From Methylocystis sp. (GTDB lineage Bacteria; Pseudomonadota; Alphaproteobacteria; Rhizobiales; Beijerinckiaceae), in the NCBI GenBank assembly GCA_022843405.1, contig JALHNQ010000009.1:1-64000 (forward strand): DNA of 64,000 bases. Direction: 5' to 3'. A model generated the notes under the pieces. The model saw nothing but the letters and a program-made list of their open reading frames with translations. It searched no databases and was not told the DNA's origin. Positions 1 through 8,109 of this stretch are shown here, in pieces (within the stretch, counting starts at the first letter, position 1; each line of letters opens with the position of its first letter). Made by a program: the position numbers and the translations under genes.

Positions 1-1
1 T

Positions 2-103
2 CGATTAAAGGACTTCCGACGCGTCGCCACGCGCTATGACCGAAACGCAGCCAACTTCCTCGCCGCCGTTTGCCTCGCCGCCACCGTCAGCTATTGGTTA
101 TGA
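2..103 (+). CDS. IS5-family transposase, C-terminal fragment (cut by window edge)
   Basis: The second forward frame is open from the window edge to a TGA at 101-103 and reads as the last 33 residues of an IS5-type DDE transposase. The tail has the family's typical RRVATRYD and FLAAVCLAATVSYWL segments. Only the C-terminus lies in the window, so it cannot be said whether the element is intact upstream. It sits at the left edge of an integrase-bearing island and overlaps the 3' end of the opposing hypothetical gene, which it appears to have disrupted. Recognition rests on a short but characteristic tail. Confidence 0.75.
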   Translation, partial: RLKDFRRVATRYDRNAANFLAAVCLAATVSYWL

Positions 104-881
104 GTCCGAGCCCTAATCCTGGGTCTGCCCCTTCCAGCCGCGCATCGATCCAGCCGACGAAATCACCGTCGCAAACATCACGGATGAATAGAAACAGGCT
201 GTAGGCCGCAACATTCAGCGATCCCTTCCGGAGCGGATGTTTCGGCAGTGGGCAGAATGGCTGCAGCCCTGGTTCGGCGCAGCTCCCCTCGCCTTTTCGA
301 TAGCGGCAAGCCTCAAAACGCCAGTAGCAATGCAGTCGGCAGCAGATTGGCGGCCTGCGCAATGCTGACTCGATCTCGGCGTAGCGAACGCCACCATGGC
401 GCGCGTCAAAACCAAGAGCGATCGCATCGCTGATTCCCTGCAATGAAATCGAGGCCATCAGCCAATCAAAGATCGCCGCGCTGTCCCGTCGGCTCACTGC
501 ATCCTGAATATGCGCCTCGCAAAGGCGCACTGCGATCGCGTCAAGATAATTTCGCGGCGCCAGCAGCAGCGCCGGACGCACAATGCAAGTGGCGAAATCC
601 CATGCGCGCGAAACTTCCCGCATCTCCGTCCTCGAGAGCTGAGCGTACGCATCGTTACCGCGTCGCCAATAGCCCGCGTCAACTCCGATGCAGAAGCGGA
701 AGATCGTCGCTGGATTGCATGATTCAGCACCCTTTTCGAGGGCAAGCCGCCCGGTAAAGGAATGCGAATTAAAGGTACAGGCCAAGCACACCGGCATGTA
801 GTGGAAGCGCCACGCAAGCCTCGCGACGCCATCGGAACTCTTAAATGCAGGTTCGCGAAGAGCGGACCCGCAGTTGAACAA
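87..881 (-). CDS. Hypothetical protein, 3' end replaced by an IS end
   Basis: This is a 264-residue reading frame of unknown function. It has protein-like composition, with several cysteines around residues 181-208 (CCRLHCYW, ACRYRKGEGSCAEP, FCPLP) that might bind metal, and an aromatic-rich helix (YSLFLFIRDVCDGD) near residue 225. The final residues, LGLGLITNS, are encoded by the IS5-type terminal repeat and transposase tail. The natural C-terminus has therefore been lost and the protein is probably truncated. The first codon used here is TTG at 881; the first ATG is at 797 but has no good ribosome site. It lies in the mobile island, and its neighbours give no functional clue. Confidence 0.55.
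   Translation of the reverse strand: MFNCGSALREPAFKSSDGVARLAWRFHYMPVCLACTFNSHSFTGRLALEKGAESCNPATIFRFCIGVDAGYWRRGNDAYAQLSRTEMREVSRAWDFATCIVRPALLLAPRNYLDAIAVRLCEAHIQDAVSRRDSAAIFDWLMASISLQGISDAIALGFDARHGGVRYAEIESALRRPPICCRLHCYWRFEACRYRKGEGSCAEPGLQPFCPLPKHPLRKGSLNVAAYSLFLFIRDVCDGDFVGWIDARLEGADPGLGLGLITNS
98..116 (+). mobile_element. Probable right terminal inverted repeat of the IS5-type element
   Basis: Immediately after the transposase stop comes TTATGAGTCCGAGCCCTAA, which resembles the terminal inverted repeats of IS5-group elements. The opposite end lies outside the window, so pairing cannot be checked. Read on the minus strand, the same bases encode the last residues of the neighbouring hypothetical protein, placing the insertion boundary near 116. 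Confidence 0.5.
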
Positions 882-944
882 CTATACCCCTATAGCCTGA
901 ATAGTAGCCCACTAGCCCGCTACAACCACTGGAGAACCACAGCG

Positions 945-1586
945 ATGAAACACACAGACAGAAACAGCTTCGAAGGCGCCAATGGATATTCCCCCTCGGC
1001 CAACTGGATAACATTCTCCAAGAGGCGCGAACTCGTTAAGAGCTGGAGCAGTTACGTCGAGGAGCACGTGCGCGAGGGTTGGACCGCGTACCTTCTAACG
1101 TTTCAGTTCAGAGAAATTGGCGGTTCGGCGCAACACGTCGGCCGTGAGATGGAGAAAGAGCTTGAGCGCGTTTACGCGAAGCTCTTAACGCGAATTGTCC
1201 GAAGACCTCACTCATGGATGAATACGAACAGGCTTCCGAAATGGATCGCTTGCCCGGACTTTCCGGTGCGTAAATTAGAAAAAACGCCAGTCGGGGATTT
1301 CTGCGTGAATGGCGGGCGCCATATCCACGCAATATGCTTGATACCGCCGAAATCTCGGCTTGGAACGCCCTTGGATGAGCATTTTGAGGATAACGCGTCG
1401 CTCTATATCCGGCCGCGCCTGCCGCTCGTCCGCCTACATGCAAAGCCAATTACCGAGACGCCAGGCAACGCTACCGACTATGTGCTGACGGCGCTTAAGA
1501 GCGGCCGAGCGCTCAACGATGACGTCCTGGTCCTGCCGCGCTCGGCGGACGAAGTTTCCGAGCGCGGCAGGAATCCGCGTGGTTAA
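945..1586 (+). CDS. HUH-like replication/relaxase-type protein candidate
   Basis: The 213-residue protein starts at ATG 945 behind GGAG at 931-934. Three features in the right order recall single-tyrosine HUH nucleases: a hydrophobic strand (AYLLTFQF, residues 48-55), an H-hydrophobic-H motif (HIHAI, H126 and H128), and a late tyrosine helix (Y179 in DYVLTALKSGR). Such enzymes nick DNA to start rolling-circle replication or transfer. The motif match is direct, but the family assignment is inference because the spacing is not textbook and the protein is short. It lies in an island with an integrase and an AlpA-type regulator, where a replication initiator would fit. It could instead be an unrelated island protein. 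Confidence 0.5.
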   Translation: MKHTDRNSFEGANGYSPSANWITFSKRRELVKSWSSYVEEHVREGWTAYLLTFQFREIGGSAQHVGREMEKELERVYAKLLTRIVRRPHSWMNTNRLPKWIACPDFPVRKLEKTPVGDFCVNGGRHIHAICLIPPKSRLGTPLDEHFEDNASLYIRPRLPLVRLHAKPITETPGNATDYVLTALKSGRALNDDVLVLPRSADEVSERGRNPRG

Positions 1587-1605
1587 CACGCGCCTTTCGA
1601 TGCCA

Positions 1606-2424
1606 TTAAACCACCGGAGGCTTGATCCGCTTCACATCCAGAATTGAGATGTCGAACTTGGACCCCTTGCTTCCTTGCATCACTATGCTCAGATTAGCAT
1701 GTGCCCCCTTGGGAAGGCTGAAAAACTCCTCTCCCTGTTCGACGAGTTTTGCGCGGAGATCTACGAACGTAGAGCTCTTCGCGGTAGGCCCGTGCTTGAT
1801 CGCTTCACCTTCCGTCTTTTTGGGAGCGGTCAGCAGTTTCTTTGCAGGCGCCCCCCTGGTCGACTTGCTCTTCCGCGCTTTAGCATTTCGGCGCGCCAGA
1901 GCTTCAATTCCTCCTCCTTTTTTTAAGGCGGTCGGTATGTCTTTAGGTGCGACGCCACTTTCGACAAGCGGCTGAACGGCTCTGTACCATTTGCTAGCCC
2001 GCTTCGCGCCTCCCTTGTTCAAGCCAGAGATTCGAAGCAGCACGAAGCGTAGCGCCTGATCCGACTTCTGAGGATGAGGTTTTAGCGTACGTCCTTTCCA
2101 AACCTGGTGATCACAAAAGCTGGCCCATGCTTCCTCATGCAATTCGAGGAATGCGGCGACGGCGCATGCGCTCGCGATTATCCAGCGCTGCTCTTGCCGA
2201 TACCCATGAAGAGCCTCGAGGAGACTCTTCTGAAGTCGCACGATTTCCTTCTCGGCGCCCCGTTCCAAGTCCTCTTCACGCAGCGATGAAAGAAGGGTGG
2301 TCGATTTGAGTGCCTCCATTGGCTTCCGAACAGGAGCCCTATGCCCCGTCGCTTTAAGCGATTGCGCGCCCGGGAGTCTCGTTGCAGGTTTTGCGATTGA
2401 TCGATTGTGCGGAGGACGAATCAT
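1606..2424 (-). CDS. Hypothetical island protein
   Basis: This 272-residue protein has no family I recognise. The ATG at 2424 is chosen because it follows the stop of the alpA-like gene by four bases, as expected for a two-gene operon; an earlier in-frame start would run into that gene. The N-terminal third is basic and proline-rich. The middle (about residues 55-150) is helical with several Trp, and a lysine- and alanine-rich linker follows around residue 185. The C-terminal 50 residues look like a small beta-rich domain ending in KRIKPPVV. A DNA-associated role is possible from the basic linker and the partner gene, but nothing is diagnostic. Confidence 0.6.
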   Translation of the reverse strand: MIRPPHNRSIAKPATRLPGAQSLKATGHRAPVRKPMEALKSTTLLSSLREEDLERGAEKEIVRLQKSLLEALHGYRQEQRWIIASACAVAAFLELHEEAWASFCDHQVWKGRTLKPHPQKSDQALRFVLLRISGLNKGGAKRASKWYRAVQPLVESGVAPKDIPTALKKGGGIEALARRNAKARKSKSTRGAPAKKLLTAPKKTEGEAIKHGPTAKSSTFVDLRAKLVEQGEEFFSLPKGAHANLSIVMQGSKGSKFDISILDVKRIKPPVV

Positions 2425-2428
2425 TGGT

Positions 2429-2644
2429 TCAGCCCTCCCCGCGCGAGATTGTCGCGATGAGTGCTCGAATTTCTTCAACACGCCACGCGGACATTCTCGG
2501 GCCAAGCTTTATTGGCTTGGGGTATCGACCGGCCTTGATTCCCGCCCAGAACGCCGAGCGCGAAATCGGAAGGGGGCCTTTAGGGAGGATTATGTCCTTG
2601 AGTCGGACGAAGCCGCAGTTCGGAAAGCCGTCATTTTTTTCCAT
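2429..2644 (-). CDS. AlpA-family helix-turn-helix regulator
   Basis: A 71-residue protein with the layout of AlpA/excisionase-like regulators: an N-terminal strand (FVRLKDI), then a MerR-type helix-turn-helix (LPISRSAFWAGIKAGRYPKP), a wing (KLGPRMSAWRVEEI) and a short final helix. In P4-type islands AlpA proteins activate the integrase or act as the directionality factor for excision. It is directly upstream of the 1606-2424 gene and on the same strand as the integrase at 3844-5070, which fits control of this island. Specific target sites were not identified. Confidence 0.8.
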   Translation of the reverse strand: MEKNDGFPNCGFVRLKDIILPKGPLPISRSAFWAGIKAGRYPKPIKLGPRMSAWRVEEIRALIATISRGEG

Positions 2645-2795
2645 GTGTCACCTCTCTGTCGAGGCGACTTTTGTCCGGCCTGAGCCGAGGCAAATGAAAT
2701 ACGCAGCGAGGAAAATACCACGCTAGCCACAGTGGACGACAAGAACGATTCTGGCTCTTCGTGGCTAAAGTTGATCCTTTGCGTAAACTCGCAGA

Positions 2796-3884
2796 TCAGC
2801 CCCTTTCAGCTTCATCGGCTGTCAAAAGCTGCTTCTTGATCGCATTCAATTTGTCTTGCATTTTGCCCTTGGGCGGCTTCGTAGCCTCCATTCTGCCGAT
2901 CGCGTCCTTGAGGTGCTTGCGAAGAGTCCTTTCGCCAACGACAATCCCCGCCTTTCCAATGTTGGCGCAAAAAATAGAAACCTCGTCAGCGCCACCGGCC
3001 TTTGCTGCAACCCTGTTCTGCTCAGCCTTCGAATCAAGCAAGTAGTGATAAAGGAGAGCGCCCAACAGAGCATCGCCCAGCACTCGTAATGATTTCGGAT
3101 TTTCCTCCAGCCCCCGAGCGGCGCCATTAGTCGTAGGCGACATGAGCCGAGGATCGAATTGACCTATTTTTGTTTTCTTCGCCCATGCGATGTATTTTTT
3201 TCGCTCCGAGACACGGTCGAGCGCGCCGGCTTTGATCGCCCGTTCGATAACTTGCCTGCGCTCGAAATAGCGATCGACGAAATCAGATCCCTCAATGGCT
3301 CCTAAGGTCTTGTCATTTACCTTGCGAGGGTCTTTGTCGAACGACAAAGCGGCTGCTTCTTCCGCCGTCCAGTAATGCTGCTCTGACCAATATCCATAAT
3401 CAACTGCAGCCGAAGGACGGTTAAAAAACCTCAACCGGTCATATTTCTCGGAATCAGCTTTGCGTTCCTGTGCATCGCGTTCAATTTGTTCTCTGTAACG
3501 TCGGTCCAGCTCCTCCTTGTCCAAGGTGTCTAACTCGGTTTCGTAATCTCTAACCTTATCGATACAGGCGCTTGCATATTGGAGGTGCTCGCCGCTATTC
3601 TTGTCGAACTTTCTTGCACGAGCAATCATGCGTTCGTGGTAAGATGTAATCGCCTCCGTCCCGAGCCGAAATTGTCTCGCATATTTTGCCCAAAGTACCG
3701 AAATCGGCATTCTGTTCGGCTCGTCCTCTTCCACGCCGCGCAGGTGTATCCTAATGGCGCTTATCATGCCGGGCGGAAAGAACGTAAATCGGCGCTTTAA
3801 AAGGTAAGTTTTCTGTTGAAAGGACTCGAGCGAGGGCAACCCCTTAAGAGGCGGCAGGTGAAGACCGGTAGGAGAAATTCGCAT
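2796..3884 (-). CDS. Hypothetical island protein, coiled-coil region
   Basis: A 362-residue protein of unknown function. The ATG at 3884 has GGAG eight bases upstream and overlaps the 3' end of the integrase gene by 41 bases, so the two are probably co-transcribed. Residues 85-150 are highly charged and likely coiled coil (ELDTLDKEELDRRYREQIER). A segment with YGYWSEQHYWTAEEAAALS near residue 162 resembles the short domain often preceding helix-turn-helix regions in phage and island proteins. The C-terminus is basic (RTLRKHLKDAIGRMEATKPP). Its place next to integrase suggests a mobility or replication accessory role, which is inference only. Confidence 0.6.
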   Translation of the reverse strand: MRISPTGLHLPPLKGLPSLESFQQKTYLLKRRFTFFPPGMISAIRIHLRGVEEDEPNRMPISVLWAKYARQFRLGTEAITSYHERMIARARKFDKNSGEHLQYASACIDKVRDYETELDTLDKEELDRRYREQIERDAQERKADSEKYDRLRFFNRPSAAVDYGYWSEQHYWTAEEAAALSFDKDPRKVNDKTLGAIEGSDFVDRYFERRQVIERAIKAGALDRVSERKKYIAWAKKTKIGQFDPRLMSPTTNGAARGLEENPKSLRVLGDALLGALLYHYLLDSKAEQNRVAAKAGGADEVSIFCANIGKAGIVVGERTLRKHLKDAIGRMEATKPPKGKMQDKLNAIKKQLLTADEAERG

Positions 3885-5070
3885 GGTCTGCTCCGTGCAA
3901 ACAATATTCGTTCCAATCTTCCATCAGTGAGCGTCGTTTTTCAAATAGGTCCCCACGACGGTAAGCCGCTTCAACCTTATTGCCGACTATGTGGGCCAGA
4001 GCCATTTCGCATAATTCTCGCGAGTAGTTTGTGCATTCGGCGGCCCAGTCCCTGAATGAAGATCGAAAGCCGTGGACGGTGAAGGGCACGTCCATTCTCC
4101 GCAGCATCATATTAAAGGCCATGTTCGACATTGGACCAATAAACGTTCGACCCGGAAAAAGGTACTCACTCCCTGCGCCGAGCAGCTGGCTCCGTCCAAG
4201 AATTTCTAAGCACCGACTGCTCAGCGGCACTCGATGAGCTCTACCTGCTTTCATTCGATCGGCCGGTATCGTCCAAACTTGTCCAGATTCGTCGATCTCC
4301 CGCCATTTTGCGCCCAGCACCTCGCCTGTGCGCGTTGCGGTGAGGATCAGGAACTCCAGCGCCAGACGCGTAATTTCCCCCTGGTCGGCTGCGCCTTGCA
4401 GTCGCGCAACAAAGGCGGGAACCTTAGCAAATGGCATGGCGGCATGGTGCTCATTCCGATCGCGCTGCTTGGGTAGCCCCTTGGCGACTCCTTCGACGGG
4501 GTTGTCGCCAGTCCGATATCCGGCCGCCTTGGCCCAGCTCAATACCGTGCCAATCCGCTGTCGAACGCGGCGTGCGGTTTCTGGCTTCGACAGCCAGATC
4601 GGCGAGAGGACGCGTAGGACGTGGGGACTGTCGATCTCGTTGACCGGCATGTCGCCGATCGCTGGAAATGCATATTGCCGCAGCGTGTTCATCCATTGCA
4701 ATGCGTGCTTTGAGTTTTTCCAACTCGGCAGGTGCTCATCAAAGACTTTCTGGGCCGCCTCTCTGAACATCGGCGCTTTCGCCTCCGCCTGCCGCCGTTT
4801 GTCAGCAAGAGGATCGCCGCCCTCACGCGCGCGTTTCCGGTAGCTGAGCGCCTTTTCCCGCGCCTCGGCCAGCGAAACGAGGCTGGTTCCTCCGAGCCCA
4901 ATGTCACGCCGGCGACCCTGCACGACGGTTCGCAACATCCATCTCTTTGCGCCTGATGGATCGACGACCAGATAAAGGCCATTTCCATCAGCGTAACGGC
5001 CCGGTTCTTTCAAAGATCGAATCTTAAGCGCGGTCAGAGCCTTTTCTGGATGCTTCCCACGCTTTGGCAT
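3844..5070 (-). CDS. Tyrosine-type site-specific integrase, P4-like
   Basis: This 408-residue recombinase would integrate and excise the island. It has the N-terminal DUF4102-type arm-binding domain (DGNGLYLVVDPSGAKRW, about residues 28-44), a core-binding domain (about 100-190) and a catalytic domain with all the expected residues: R247 (TATRTGEVLGAKW), H333 and R336 (VHGFRSSFRDW), H360 (LAHIVGNKVEAAY) and the nucleophile Y370. The gene looks intact. ATG 5070 gives a family-like N-terminus (MPKRGK), although GGAGG is only two bases away; an in-frame GTG at 5091 is the alternative. No tRNA is present beside it in the window, so the attachment site is not obvious. Confidence 0.92.
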   Translation of the reverse strand: MPKRGKHPEKALTALKIRSLKEPGRYADGNGLYLVVDPSGAKRWMLRTVVQGRRRDIGLGGTSLVSLAEAREKALSYRKRAREGGDPLADKRRQAEAKAPMFREAAQKVFDEHLPSWKNSKHALQWMNTLRQYAFPAIGDMPVNEIDSPHVLRVLSPIWLSKPETARRVRQRIGTVLSWAKAAGYRTGDNPVEGVAKGLPKQRDRNEHHAAMPFAKVPAFVARLQGAADQGEITRLALEFLILTATRTGEVLGAKWREIDESGQVWTIPADRMKAGRAHRVPLSSRCLEILGRSQLLGAGSEYLFPGRTFIGPMSNMAFNMMLRRMDVPFTVHGFRSSFRDWAAECTNYSRELCEMALAHIVGNKVEAAYRRGDLFEKRRSLMEDWNEYCLHGADHANFSYRSSPAAS

Positions 5071-5452
5071 GCCTCCGCCCAATCCACACACCCCACATTT
5101 TTACCCACATCCTATTCCGGCTTTAATAGGACAGCAACAATCTTGACTGGACAACGATATATCCGTAAATTCAACCAAAGCAGATGCTTGTGAGATTAAC
5201 CTGGACTAGCCTGGAATATGGGGGTGGCGGACGCCCCCTCCGCCAGTCCTATCGTTGTCCAGTCTGAAGACATAGGTGACAGTCTGTTCCTAGGGCATGG
5301 TGACAACCTCGGGCTGAACGGCGGCTGCTGTCGCAAACGCATTGGCGAAGCGTACCGGCAAGCGCACCCGCGATTTTTGCGTCAGACGCGTGATTCTCCT
5401 GCCGCGTCGACGGGTTTCGTCCGAATAGTTGGCGGCATGGCGATCTGATCAA
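5071..5452. other. Integrase upstream region, candidate attachment/regulatory DNA
   Basis: No convincing gene is present. The stretch holds a CCTATT/AATAGG inverted repeat at 5111-5130 and the 15-base inverted pair listed separately. Downstream of that, the phrases ACATAGGTGACA (5270-5281) and CATGGTGACA recall the ends of IS481-type elements and may be a degenerate IS remnant. It is the natural place for the island's integrase promoter and attachment site, but no tRNA or direct repeat pair was found to prove it. Confidence 0.4.
5145..5264. repeat. Perfect 15-bp inverted repeat pair
   Basis: GACTGGACAACGATA at 5145-5159 is repeated in inverse orientation as TATCGTTGTCCAGTC at 5250-5264, with 90 bases between the arms. 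A perfect 15-base match in a short noncoding stretch is unlikely by chance. The arms could be recombinase or regulator binding sites for the adjacent integrase, or the ends of a small decayed insertion. Confidence 0.6.
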
Positions 5453-5782
5453 ATGAGCGAGTCTTTTAGCGACAATGAGCTGCGCTCGATGGCGTTCGAC
5501 TGGCTTCAAGAAGGACGAGGCGTCGCGATTGCGACCGTCATCGAAACTTGGGGCTCCGCGCCGCGCCGCTCTGGAAGTCATTTGATCGTCGATCAAGAAG
5601 GACATTTCGCCGGGTCCGTATCCGGCGGTTGTGTCGAGGCCGAAGTCATCGTCGCCGCAACGGAATGCATTGAAAGCGGCGCGCCAAAAATCCTCGAATT
5701 TGGCGTGGAAGATGAAACCGCCTGGCGCATCGGCCTACCCTGCGGCGGGCGCATCCGCGTCTATGTCGAAAAGGTCTCTTGA
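5453..5782 (+). CDS. XdhC/CoxI-type N-terminal domain protein
   Basis: A 109-residue protein corresponding to the N-terminal half of XdhC/CoxI proteins, which bind molybdenum cofactor, help sulfurate it and insert it into xanthine-oxidase-family enzymes. Family motifs are GSAPRRSGS (34-42), SVSGGCVE (55-62) and GLPCGG (94-99). The C-terminal Rossmann half is encoded separately by the next gene, whose ATG overlaps this stop as TGATG. The position facing the molybdenum hydroxylase operon makes that enzyme the likely client. Start 5453 gives MSESFSDN; an upstream in-frame Met at 5429 is less likely. Confidence 0.85.
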   Translation: MSESFSDNELRSMAFDWLQEGRGVAIATVIETWGSAPRRSGSHLIVDQEGHFAGSVSGGCVEAEVIVAATECIESGAPKILEFGVEDETAWRIGLPCGGRIRVYVEKVS

Positions 5783-6471
5783 TGCGGCGCGAACTTCTCG
5801 CGGCAATGAAATTTGAGACCGACGCGCGGCGCGCTTCCGTGCTTGTCACAGATGTTGCGGATGGGGCGCAATTTCTGCTGCTGGCGTCGTCGGAGCCGAA
5901 AAACTCGGTGGAGGTTGCTGCGCGACAGGCGCTTCTCGACGGCGAGAGCCGGATGGCGCTTGTCGAGGGGCGCGAATATTTTTTTACGGTGGCGTGGCCC
6001 GCGCCTCGGCTCGTCATTGTCGGAGCGTCCCATGTGAGCCAAGCGCTTGCGGCATTAAGCGTGACCGCCGGCTTCGATGTGGCGATCGTTGATCCGCGCA
6101 AGGCTTTCGCCTCCGAGCGCCGATTTCCAGGGGTCAATCTCGTCGCGCAATGGCCGCAGGACGCATTCAAACAGGCGCCCTTAGACCCGTTTTGCGCGGT
6201 TGCGCTGCTTGCTCATGTTCCCAGTATCGATGATCCGGCGCTCTTGGAGGCGCTCGACGCGGGCTGTTTCTATATCGGCGCGCTTGGCTCCAAGAAAACG
6301 CGCGACGCACGTATGAAGCGGCTAGCGGCCGCTGGTCGCCAGTCCGAGGCCGATCGGATTCACGCGCCTATTGGGCTTGATATCGGCGCGAGAACGCCGG
6401 CGGAGATTGCTGTCGCCATCCTTGCCGAGATTGTCAGCGTGATGCGCCGCGGAGGCGCGAGGCGCCGATGA
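5782..6471 (+). CDS. XdhC-type Rossmann domain protein
   Basis: A 229-residue protein matching the C-terminal (XdhC_C) half of the XdhC family. After about 70 N-terminal residues comes a Rossmann-type nucleotide-binding motif (LVIVGASHVSQALA, 77-90) and the family signature YIGALGSKKT near 164-173. With the preceding N-domain protein it would form a complete molybdenum cofactor chaperone split over two genes. ATG 5782 overlaps the upstream TGA, and the stop overlaps the start of the MocA-like gene (ATGA at 6468), so the three genes are translationally coupled. Confidence 0.85.
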   Translation: MRRELLAAMKFETDARRASVLVTDVADGAQFLLLASSEPKNSVEVAARQALLDGESRMALVEGREYFFTVAWPAPRLVIVGASHVSQALAALSVTAGFDVAIVDPRKAFASERRFPGVNLVAQWPQDAFKQAPLDPFCAVALLAHVPSIDDPALLEALDAGCFYIGALGSKKTRDARMKRLAAAGRQSEADRIHAPIGLDIGARTPAEIAVAILAEIVSVMRRGGARRR

Positions 6472-7070
6472 GCGTCGCTGGCGTTATCCTCGCGGCCGGA
6501 CGATCGACTCGCTTTGATCCTTCGAGCGAGCAGCCAACGAAACTTGTCGCCTTGTTGCGCGATGAACCCATTGTGCGTCGCGTCGCCAATATTGCTCTCG
6601 AGGCAGGCGTGTATCCGCTCATCGCCGTAACCGGGCATGCGCGAGAAGCCGTCGAATCGGCGCTTGCAGGATTGGAGATCCAATTTGTCCATAATCAGCA
6701 GTATTACGCGGGGCTTTCGACATCCCTTAAAGCGGGTCTGGCGGCAGTTCCCTGCGCCGCTTCTGGCGCACTGGTCATGCTGGGGGATATGCCATTCATA
6801 AAGCCGGAAACAATACGGAAACTGATTGCCGCGCTCGAGGCAAGGACAGGTAACCCGATTGCGATCGTGCCGAGCTTCAATGACGCTTGGGGCAATCCAG
6901 TTCTGCTATCGTCGGCTCTCTATGATCAGGTCATGTCGCTTCAGGGCGATGAAGGGGCGCGTGCATTGCTCTTAAAGTCTCGCGACTCCGTCATTGAAGT
7001 TCCCGTTGATGACGACGGCGTGCTGGCCGACATCGACCGGCAACAACAATTACAACGGAACGCCGATTAG
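6468..7070 (+). CDS. mocA: Molybdenum cofactor cytidylyltransferase (MocA-like)
   Basis: This 200-residue NTP transferase would convert molybdopterin to its cytosine dinucleotide form, used by bacterial xanthine-oxidase-family hydroxylases. The nucleotide-binding signature LAAGRSTRF is at 8-16, followed by K25, and the metal-binding aspartate is in LGDMPF (105-110). The length is normal for MocA/NTP_transf_3 proteins. MobA (guanylyl) and other sugar-nucleotide transferases share the fold, but coupling to two XdhC-type genes and proximity to the hydroxylase operon favour MocA. It converges tail to tail with the deacetylase gene. Confidence 0.85.
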   Translation: MSVAGVILAAGRSTRFDPSSEQPTKLVALLRDEPIVRRVANIALEAGVYPLIAVTGHAREAVESALAGLEIQFVHNQQYYAGLSTSLKAGLAAVPCAASGALVMLGDMPFIKPETIRKLIAALEARTGNPIAIVPSFNDAWGNPVLLSSALYDQVMSLQGDEGARALLLKSRDSVIEVPVDDDGVLADIDRQQQLQRNAD

Positions 7071-7113
7071 AAGATGCACATCCCGGGCGTGAAAGAGTCC
7101 TTGGGCGAGTCGC

Positions 7114-8109
7114 TCATTTCAGGACAGCCGCTTTCAAAATGCCGTCGGCGTCCGTCAACCATACAGCGTCGTCCTCCTTAAGGCGCAATAGCACGCGCCG
7201 CAGCGCCGAAGCTCCATCAGGCGTGCCGACGACAAAAGGGTGAATCCCGATGACCACCGTCGTGGCGCCTCGCGCGGAGTCGGCGCGGGCCTCATTGGCC
7301 AGCTCCGACACATAATCCAACCAGAGCGTCTCGATCTCTCTGACGGTCTTCATCCGTGCAAGATACTGGCCCATGTCGACAGTTACGGTCGGATAGGGCA
7401 ACAAGATCAGCGAACCTTCCGGGGTCTTCAAACGTGAAATAATGTCCGAGTCCATTTGATCGAGCGTGTAAGCGACGCCCTCGGCGACCATCGCCCGCAT
7501 CGTGTCGCGATTGGCATAGACGCTCGGACTCGACCAGCCAGTCGGCCGGACGCCGGTGGCTTCGGCGATGAGATTCAATGTTTGGCGAATGTAGGCTCTC
7601 TGCTCGGCCATCCCACTGCGCAATGGCAGCATGTGGCTCGTGTTGTTCATGCCGTGAGCGACGATGGGCGCGTTCGGCAGCGCCGAACGAAGCTCCTTCC
7701 ATACCGATGGGTGCTTACCGGGAAATTCCGCATTCAGCGCTATGGTAAGCGGTGCATGAAGTTCTTGAAATAGCCGGCCGACACGAACAATGCCCCAGTC
7801 AATCGCGTATTGACGGAAGGCCTCGTTCACGAGGTCCGGCTTGCGGGACGCAAGATCCGGGCGGAAGATCGGACCTTGGCCGAAGCCGAACTCCTCCACG
7901 AAGAGCGCAAAGCTGACCGCGACCTTTTTGCCGGAGGGCCAAGCGGCGATGTGGATCGTTTCGCGCGCGAAGCCGGTTACGTGGTCGATTCCGTCTTGCG
8001 CGCTGCTGTCAAAGGGAAGCAGAACGGCAAGAAATAGCGCAACTCCCGCGACAAAACGAGGTTCAGGAGCCCTTCGCGCCGTGATCCTGGCGACAGGATT
8101 CACCTTCAC
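7114..8109 (-). CDS. Exported polysaccharide deacetylase-like protein
   Basis: A 331-residue protein with an N-terminal hydrophobic signal (FVAGVALFLAVLLPF, about 19-33, then an SSAQD cleavage-like site). The rest resembles the NodB/PuuE branch of polysaccharide deacetylases: WPSGKKVAVSF near the start, EFPGKHPSVW, IVAHGMNNTSHMLP, TGWSSPSVYANRDTM and a terminal IGIHPFVVGTPDG strand. Members act on N-acetyl sugars or, in the PuuE group, are linked to purine breakdown. The GTG start overlaps the upstream stop (GTGA), so it is the last gene of the molybdenum hydroxylase operon. The substrate is unknown. Confidence 0.75.
   Translation of the reverse strand: MKVNPVARITARRAPEPRFVAGVALFLAVLLPFDSSAQDGIDHVTGFARETIHIAAWPSGKKVAVSFALFVEEFGFGQGPIFRPDLASRKPDLVNEAFRQYAIDWGIVRVGRLFQELHAPLTIALNAEFPGKHPSVWKELRSALPNAPIVAHGMNNTSHMLPLRSGMAEQRAYIRQTLNLIAEATGVRPTGWSSPSVYANRDTMRAMVAEGVAYTLDQMDSDIISRLKTPEGSLILLPYPTVTVDMGQYLARMKTVREIETLWLDYVSELANEARADSARGATTVVIGIHPFVVGTPDGASALRRVLLRLKEDDAVWLTDADGILKAAVLK

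Noticed and set aside
5071-5452. tRNA gene as the integrase target
   Set aside because: No cloverleaf or T-loop sequence is visible in this region.
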